From Pinus tabuliformis (taxonomy: Eukaryota > Streptophyta > Pinopsida > Pinales > Pinaceae), in NCBI GenBank assembly GCA_031772625.1, contig CM062814.1:822996757-823060756 (forward strand): a stretch of DNA of 64,000 nt, given 5' to 3'. The notes beneath the pieces are model-generated. The model saw only the letters and a program-made list of their open reading frames with translations, was not told the origin of the DNA and made no database searches. Each line of letters opens with the position of its first letter. The first letter of the stretch is position 1. This document shows positions 57,907 through 64,000 of this stretch, one piece after another. The translations under genes were made by a program, and so were the position numbers.

Positions 57907-58072
57907 GGAAGAAGGAGAGGCGAGGGATAACCCCAGGTAGCTGAACACCTCGACGCTTCTAGGGAAGTCGTCGGGAGAGCACAAAGGCGACAAGACCTAA
58001 AGCTTCAGCGCGTCAGATCGCCAGCCGAGACCTCGAGCCTGAGAGATCCCTATGCTATAATTTGGGGTTGTT

Positions 58073-58718
58073 ACATATGGTATTAGAGCAGGTTTCAACT
58101 CTATTGGACCTTTGTGTTATATTCATTACGATTAATTAGTATTTAAACTAATATTTTTTATTTTTATTTTATTTTAATATAAAAGTTAAATTATTTTATC
58201 TAATTATATGTCAGATATGTTCTAAGTTTTATCTAGATAGATGTCCTTTTAAATAATAATAATAATATATTTACTCTTTAAATTATTTAAAAGATATATA
58301 TATATATATAATCTAAATAAATGTATTTTTAAATATTAATAATAATAATATATATTTAGTCTTTAAATTAATTAAAAGATAAAGAAACAATAGTTGTCAT
58401 CTAGGTATTAAGTAAATAATCCATGCCAAGTTTTTATTTAGCACATATATATAAATTTTGCACAATGGTGAATGTCGTTGAGCGCACCCTGCCAACTCTG
58501 AAATTGGAATTGAAGACCTAAGGCCGCCAATAGAACTTTCACACTCCAGTAATCATGTAATAATCATGTAAAAATCCAAAGTTGGAGACCCAAGGCCGCT
58601 GATATACCACTTATTTATCCTGTCGCAGGAAGAGATATATGTATTTGATTTAACATTTATTATCTATTAATCTTTGCTTTGACCAAAAATTAAATCGCAT
58701 TATATAAAGTTCACATTT
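58073..58718 (+). mobile_element. LTR end, primer site and leader of the element that hosts LINE-2
   Basis: After the target duplication comes the LTR terminus TTACA (to 58075) and a primer-site-like TGGTATTAGAGC at 58078-58089, one base off the tRNA-Met consensus. The following 600 bp is AT-rich leader without coding frame. A TA microsatellite (58295-58310) and a doubled phrase (TTTAAATTAWTTAAAAGATA, near 58275 and 58360) are visible, and AAGGCCGC occurs at 58520 and 58593. Internal genes are cut off by LINE-3. Confidence 0.6.
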
Positions 58719-61320
58719 TTTTTTCCAAAGGAAAAATCGAACTCTTTATTAACGGAATAAAAAGTTACATATTAGATGCAGTAAAGCATTCATAAACCAG
58801 ACTGTGATTCCACAATATGTAGAAGGTGAAAACAAAACATACTGAGAAAAGTGGAAAAGACATCACTAACTCAATACCAAAAACATAAAATAGTACTAAT
58901 AATTGGATCCATAACACCGGGTCTCTCCGAACAATAAGAACACAACACGTCTATATCAATTTTTTTTTAATATAGTAGTTCAGAGTTTTCATCGACATGA
59001 AACCATAAACATCATGGAAATATTTACACATATAGCAGAAAAGACAATGCAGAAATCCCAATAGAAGTCCATTACAACCCAAAATACCATAAGTTGCAGA
59101 GATGTCACGGAGCATAAACAAAAAGACCGAGCCCTTATATGTAAGGCGGCTGATCCGACTCGGTGACCTGCCCATTTTCAAATTCAACTATGTGCTAGAT
59201 GTCCAAATCCTGTTGTAAACCTTTCTTAGAAAGGAAATCCGCTTCCGCGTTCCTCTCCCTGTAAATATGACATACAAAGAAATATAAAAAATCAAATTTT
59301 ATAAAAGAAATTTCATCTAAAATAGGAACCAAAGTAAGATTTTGACAACACTGCACATTGTTTGTCCAATTTATTACATTCAGAGAGTCACCAAAATTCT
59401 ATACTGAGTTAATCCCCAACTGTCTTAACAAACACAATATGATTTTTAGGGTTTTTAATTCTGCAAAGTTGTTTGAACCTAAAACAATACCCACTGATGC
59501 TTTTAGAAATCTGTGTTCATTTACATGAATGATAATACCTGCTCCGCATCTATCTTGTGCATCTAAAGCACCATCAAAATAAGCCCACAGAACATGAGGT
59601 CTGATTTGTTCTTCGCAAATGTTCCGATAGGACAAAGAGCGAGTGTTTTGAGGGATCAATTCATAAATGGAAGCACATTGTATTGCAATTGGATAAGGAT
59701 TTGAAGCATGTTACAGAAAAAATCCTTTGTTCCAGGCCAACCATAACCCCCAGCAAATAATCGGGGGTATGTTCCTATAATGAACATCATTAGAATTTAA
59801 CCACCAATTTTTCCAAGCATCCACCAACAAAGGACCATGCCAGTTGAGTCTGATGCCAACTGCATTCGAGAAGATCTCCCATGTTTTTAAAGTAAAAGGA
59901 CAACTTAAAAATAAATGAGAAATGTTTTCTTCGGTTTTTTTGCATAATATGCACCAACCTGGTCCATGCTTGTTACTTTTTTGCAGGTTATCCCATGTTG
60001 GCACTTTGTTCTTGAGAATATACCAGAAGAAGAGTCTGGATTTTGCTAGGCACCCTAATTTCCACAGTGGCTTGTGCCACCACCTCCTATCACCACCATC
60101 CCTTCTATTCATTTGAAGATTGTACCCAAACTTCGGAGCATAGAGGCCACTGGGTGAGTGTACCCACTGAAGTTCATCAACCCTGTCCCTAATTCGAACA
60201 TTTGTTCTTTGCAATTCCGTAGTATAGTCCAATCATACTCCACCCCACTCGGGCTCAAGGTTTAAATCCTCAGACGACTTCCAACCTTGATTCTAGAATG
60301 AAGTGTATTCCTCATTTGTAATTTGATTGAGAAAATAGATACCTCGAGAAACGAGAAACTCCCTCAGGTCCCTTGGAAGAGTGAAAGCATCATTACACCC
60401 CACCCATGGGTCCACCCCAACTCGAACACTAGTGCCATTCCTAACAAGCTAGGACAAACCTTCATCTATAAGGTCAAACAATTCAATGGTGGCCTTCCAA
60501 ATGATTGATGAATTTCTTGAGGACTTATCCGGGTTGCGCAACCAGACATCCAAATCCAAAGGATCAATATATTTCATTTTTATCACAGATGTCCAAAGGT
60601 TGTCCTTGGTTAAAAGGCACCAGCCCGATTTAGCCGCCAGTGATCGAGAAAATCTTGAAATATCCTTAATTCCCCACCCACCCCAATCCTTTGGGCAAAC
60701 AATTTTCTCCCATGCAACCCAGGGAAGAACTTCATCTTCCTTCGAGCCCGCCCATAAGAAACGACCACAAACTTTCCTAATCTGAGTAAGAACTCCTTTC
60801 GGAACCCAAGTAAGCATGATCCAGTAAACTGGGATTTCCATTAAAACAAATTTTATAAGGACTAAACACCCTGCTCTTGAAATCCACTTGAAACTCCAAT
60901 GCTTGACTCGCTTTTCAATTTTTGCAACCAACCATTTCCAATCTGATTTCCTATAGGAGTCCGACTTTAGGAGGAAACCCAGATATTTGATACTTTCCGA
61001 CAAAGGTTTAATATCGAAAGGAAATAAAGATAAAGTTCTGTTGATCTCCCCCCTAGAGAGCCCATTATGATAAATAGAATATTTTTGTGCATTTATGCTC
61101 ATCCTAGTTGCCTTGAGAAATAAATCTAGGACCATCTTTAGTTGTGATAATTCACCCCTAGAACCATAAAACAATAGTAGAATATCATCAAAAAAAAGAA
61201 CATGAGTAATAAAGAGATTTATTGCAACTTCAGTTCCTTTGAATTCTCCTCTTCTGAGGGATGCATGTATCAATTGGCTAAAACCTTTTGCAGCAAGGAG
61301 GAACAAAAGGGGGGACAAAG
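58719..61320 (-). mobile_element. LINE-3 in this window: 3' half of a LINE, interrupted by an LTR element
   Basis: The poly(A) tail appears as a T-run at 58715-58723. Reading the minus strand from 61318: C-terminal RT, zf-RVT and RNase H, then a 3' UTR with AATAAAGAG near 58740. The upstream half (endonuclease, ORF1) is missing in this window because an LTR element begins exactly at 61321. It may continue beyond 64000. Confidence 0.85.
59150..61318 (-). pseudogene. LINE-3 ORF2 C-terminal part: RT, zinc finger, RNase H; broken by stops only
   Basis: One continuous frame without a frameshift. RT: MSPLLFLLAAKGFSQLI, VLFFDDILLLF (catalytic Asp pair), SIKYLGFLL, AGCLVLIKFVL, FLWAGSKEDEVLPWVAWEKI. 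Stops at 60449 (TAG) and about 60292 (TAG). Then a zf-RVT domain, WWHKPLWKLGCLAKSRLFFW and WCILCKKTEENISHLFLSCP. After TAA 59711, RNase H: LWAYFDGALDA, NNFAELKTL, TAG 59399, FGDSLNVINW, IYRERNAEADFLSKKG, with all four acidic positions kept. A TAG lies near 59193. Closely similar in layout to LINE-1, so the two probably belong to one clade. Confidence 0.9.
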
Positions 61321-61684
61321 TGTTAGGTAAAATTGATTCGGGATAGAGTCAAAGTTGACTAGGTTAAAAAGTGATGGTTTTGGGGCACATGGTATTGTGC
61401 ACCCATGGTCCTCTTCCTGTGGTATTGCATGTAATGGAGCCTATAAAAGGTTGGGAATACTTCATTGTAATGCAGGCTTGGGAGGTGAGTGGTGAAGGCT
61501 CACTTGGTCGGATTGGCCAGGGCTTCGACCAATGCTAATGAGATCTCATTGGGTTGGGTTTTTCCCTGGATTTGGGATTTTCTCGGATAGCCATTTGTGT
61601 TTATGGTTTATGTTTATTGTTGCTGGTTGTTCCTCTCTATATATCTCATTAATTATATTATGTTCTCCGGTAAATTTATTAACA
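61321..61684 (+). repeat. 5' LTR of the non-coding LTR element
   Basis: TG to CA, 364 bp. TATAAAAG at 61442-61449 is the likely promoter. The copy at 63698 has TATAAAG at 63819-63825. Confidence 0.85.
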
Positions 61685-63697
61685 ATTTGTTTCAGAGCCA
61701 AGAGTTGTCTTTAGAGGGATGCTTCTGTCGCAAAAGATTTATGGTCTAATGAATAAAGCTCGGTAGATATGCTATATTGATGCTAATCTAGGATCATTTG
61801 ATCTCAATCTAGGATCAAGAAGGGATTTACTGGATCCTTTTACATGGTAAAGTATCACAGTAATAAGGTTGTGTTGGTCGAAGAGCTGGCGGAAGAAAAT
61901 TAGTGACAACAACCTGCATTTTTTGAGTGGCCCGTGTTTTGCCGGGAGATTGCTATTGTTGTGTGGATCTACCCGCAAGTGGCTGCACGAGAATGTGAAG
62001 GGAGTGTAGTTTGGATCGCATCGGTGAATGCGAGAATGGATTTCGAAGTATGCCTTATGGGGTTAACAGTTCTTGGAGATTCGATCCTACCATGTATTCT
62101 GATGGTTTGCTTCAAGGGATATCGACAATGGGCTATTGGCATACTCCATTGCAGTTTCAGTTCTTGTCTCACACTAGATGGGAAGCACGTTCCGAGGAGG
62201 AGGACGATGAAATGGAACTGGATACTCCGCCTGTACATTCGCAAATGGGGGATGCCTGGCTCACTGAGGTTTACTGTAAAAGGTTGTGAATGGTGCTTGT
62301 ACCTATATTTACGATTTCAATTCTCGGTAAACTCATCATACATTATTTCTTGGAAACCCTGATAATTTCTTTGTCGGGGTATTTATGGCCGTGTAACAAT
62401 TGAGAAGAGGTTCGAGGGCTTGTAATGCTTGCAATGGCTCATGAGAATTGTCAACAGACAGGGTGGAGTATGAAGGTGTGTATGGTTGCGTAGGAGGTCG
62501 TGGATTTGCTTACGCATGAGAATCCTCTAAACCAGCGTGCTTCTGGAATGAGCGACAACGATCGAGGAGAGAGGCGTGGTAGTTTTTTGAATATGCATAT
62601 CCCAACATTGGAGAATAAAGACAAAGCTCTGGAGGGGCATGCAGAGTATATATCTGGAACAAATATTTGCATGGAATATTCTCTCAAAGAGATCATGGCA
62701 ACAATTCTCAAGGTTTAGGATAGTTATGGTGAGAATATGCGTGCAAATACAATTTCTGATTGGTGTTGGTGACTTCGTAGAAGCATTTACGAGTGTCGTG
62801 GTGTTGGTGGATGATATGGTGGTTGTGGAGGCCATGGTGGTAGGCCATGGCTGATGTCCATCGAAGATAATAAACTTGGGCACCAAACTCATGACCAGAC
62901 ATAGGAGAAAAATCAACAGTAGGGTTGGCGATCTTGTTGACATTGTGAAAGAAGTTGTTGCGGCCTGAAATACCTTAGGTTATGAGAAAGTTGCATGCAA
63001 GTGATCCAATGGGGAGGAAGATTATTACAAAGGCTCAAGAATAGTGGTATTTGGCTGTGTACTGTTCTAGTCAATGATCTTCCTTCACAAAAGATCAGAC
63101 CAAACATGTTTGCCCATGAATGTTGGGTTCTTTTTTTGACTTCTCGGGCAAGGTATGTTGGATGTCGCAATGGTTCAAGCAGTTGGAAAAGTGGTTGTTA
63201 GGTTTTGATAACGAGAGAATAACCATTGGATTTGGTGATGCTAAGAATATGTGCATGTAAATTATTTAAATTGATGAATCATGTATCTGAAGAGAATGCT
63301 TAGATAACTAGTGGTTATAGCGGTTAGTGACCCATGTAATCTGGTAGATGGGTTCTTTTTGTATGGACATTGATGTCATATGTACAAAGCATTAATAAAA
63401 AGTGAGAGAGGACGTGTTGAGATAATAGCAAGGTATAAACAAAAATTATTACAATGGAGTCAATTATTGCATGTAAATGGACATACGACTGTAAGACCTG
63501 GTAAGGCATGCGTACACTTGGGTAATCACTGGTAAAGTCTGGGTTAGGCCTAGGTGATAGGGGGTGTGTCAGGTTAACAATATCCCCGGTAAAAAAACCT
63601 TTGAGGGGGGTGAGGTCTAGAGTGAGCGGGGTTGTCTCACTTAGAAGGTTTGGCTGGAGTTAGTCAAGGAACCCCAAGTCAAGTTAAAGGGGGTAAT
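61685..63697. other. Interior of the non-coding LTR element
   Basis: Several overlapping short frames exist on both strands (for example 61934-62362 + and 62527-62943 -). None carries a retroelement or host domain that I recognise. A Glu/Asp-rich string (SEEEDDEMELD, near 62200) lies in the frame 62011-62289. It may be decayed or captured sequence. Confidence 0.5.
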
Positions 63698-64000
63698 TGT
63701 TAGGTAAACTTGACTCGGATAGAGTCAAAGTTGACCAAGGTTAAAAAGTGATGGTTTTGGGGCACATGGTATTGTGCACCCATGGTTCTTTGCCTGTGGT
63801 ATTGCATGTAATGGAGGCTATAAAGGATGGGAATTCTTCATTGTAATGCAGGCCTAGGAGGTGAGCGGTGAAGGCTCACTTGGCCGGATTGGCCAGGGCT
63901 TCGACCAATGCTAATGAGATCTCATTGGGTTTTGTTTTTCCTCAGGTTTGGGGTTTTCCCGGATAAACATTTGTGCTTATGGTTTATGTGTATTATTTTT
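63698..64000 (+). repeat. 3' LTR of the non-coding LTR element (incomplete)
   Basis: Begins TGTTAGGTAAACTTGA after the polypurine tract and parallels the left LTR to the window end; about 60 bp are expected to lie outside. Confidence 0.85.

Larger units (their letters stand above)
52642..58060 (-). mobile_element. LINE-2 in this window: full-length-size LINE with a 12-bp target duplication
   Basis: Minus-strand element bounded by TTTGGGGTTGTT at 52630-52641 and 58061-58072 (12 bp, possibly 14 with a one-base gap). The T-run 52640-52647 is the poly(A) tail. ORF1 lies at about 57906-56990 and beyond, ORF2 from 56341. Total about 5.4 kb. RT is recognisable to about 53560. There the usual zf-RVT and RNase H are replaced by an unrelated coding tail. 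Stops and frameshifts make it inactive. Confidence 0.9.
61321..64000 (+). mobile_element. Non-coding LTR retrotransposon (LARD/TRIM-like), truncated by the window edge
   Basis: Left LTR 61321-61684 and the first 303 bp of the right LTR from 63698 begin alike (TGTTAGGTAAA) and match throughout at roughly 88-90 % by eye. The left LTR is followed by a primer-site-like TTTCAGAGCC (61690-61699), and the right LTR is preceded by AAAGGGGGTAAT (63686-63697) as polypurine tract. This sets the plus orientation. The 2.0-kb interior holds no Gag, protease, RT or integrase. It sits inside LINE-3. The target duplication would be CAAAG (61316-61320) if present again past the window. Confidence 0.85.

Noticed and set aside
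61934-62943. Overlapping frames in the non-coding LTR element considered as Gag
   Set aside because: No Gag, zinc-knuckle or protease motif in any frame; opposite-strand frames of equal length suggest chance.

Overview
The window reads as nuclear DNA of a seed plant with a large, repeat-filled genome. The only convincing host gene has short introns with canonical GT/AG borders and encodes a plant-type G3BP-like protein. Nearly everything else is transposable-element DNA at different stages of decay: Ty1/copia, Ty3 chromovirus, plant L1-type LINEs with RNase H domains, and an endogenous caulimovirid-like remnant. A gymnosperm would fit the repeat load and the decay, but nothing in the sequence proves it. 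I found no rRNA operon, CRISPR array or bacterial feature.

Layout. 1-840: decayed coding remnant, + strand. 1.6-5.9 kb: truncated Ty1/copia element, - strand. 6.1-7.2 kb: candidate 3' LTR of another minus-strand element. 8.6-10.5 kb: caulimovirid-like RT/RNase H remnant, one small open frame and a TATA region. 10.6-19 kb: decayed DNA with two LINE RNase H fragments, a 5S rRNA-derived segment and several tandem duplications. 19.0-25.5 kb: nearly full-length LINE (LINE-1 here), - strand. 25.5-29.4 kb: minus-strand LTR element coding only for Gag and protease. 29.4-32.4 kb: AT-rich repeats. 33-38.8 kb: the G3BP-like gene, with a SINE-like pair and a foldback element upstream. 40.5-43.4 kb: an array of long inverted and direct AT-rich repeats. 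44.9-50.8 kb: complete chromovirus with both LTRs and a 5-bp target duplication. 52.6-58.1 kb: second LINE (LINE-2), inserted at the LTR/primer-binding-site junction of an older LTR element. 58.7-61.3 kb: third LINE (LINE-3), itself interrupted at 61321 by a small non-coding LTR element that runs off the right end.

How the parts relate. The only likely working unit is the G3BP-like gene (nine coding exons, 496 codons, NTF2-like domain, RRM and a Gly/Arg-rich tail). The transposons form nests: the right 11 kb shows at least three layers, and LINE-1 abuts the terminus of the Gag-only LTR element. Nearly all transposon frames are broken. In the older remnants the in-frame stops are mostly TAG, which fits deamination of methylated cytosine at Gln (CAG) and Trp (TGG) codons, as expected of long-silenced plant repeats.

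I see no clear case for a new defence or metabolic system. The best candidates for novelty are the Gag-protease-only LTR element, the unusual 3' coding tail of LINE-2, the 5S-derived segment between direct repeats, the inverted-repeat array at 40.5-43.4 kb, and the unassigned frame next to the caulimovirid remnant.
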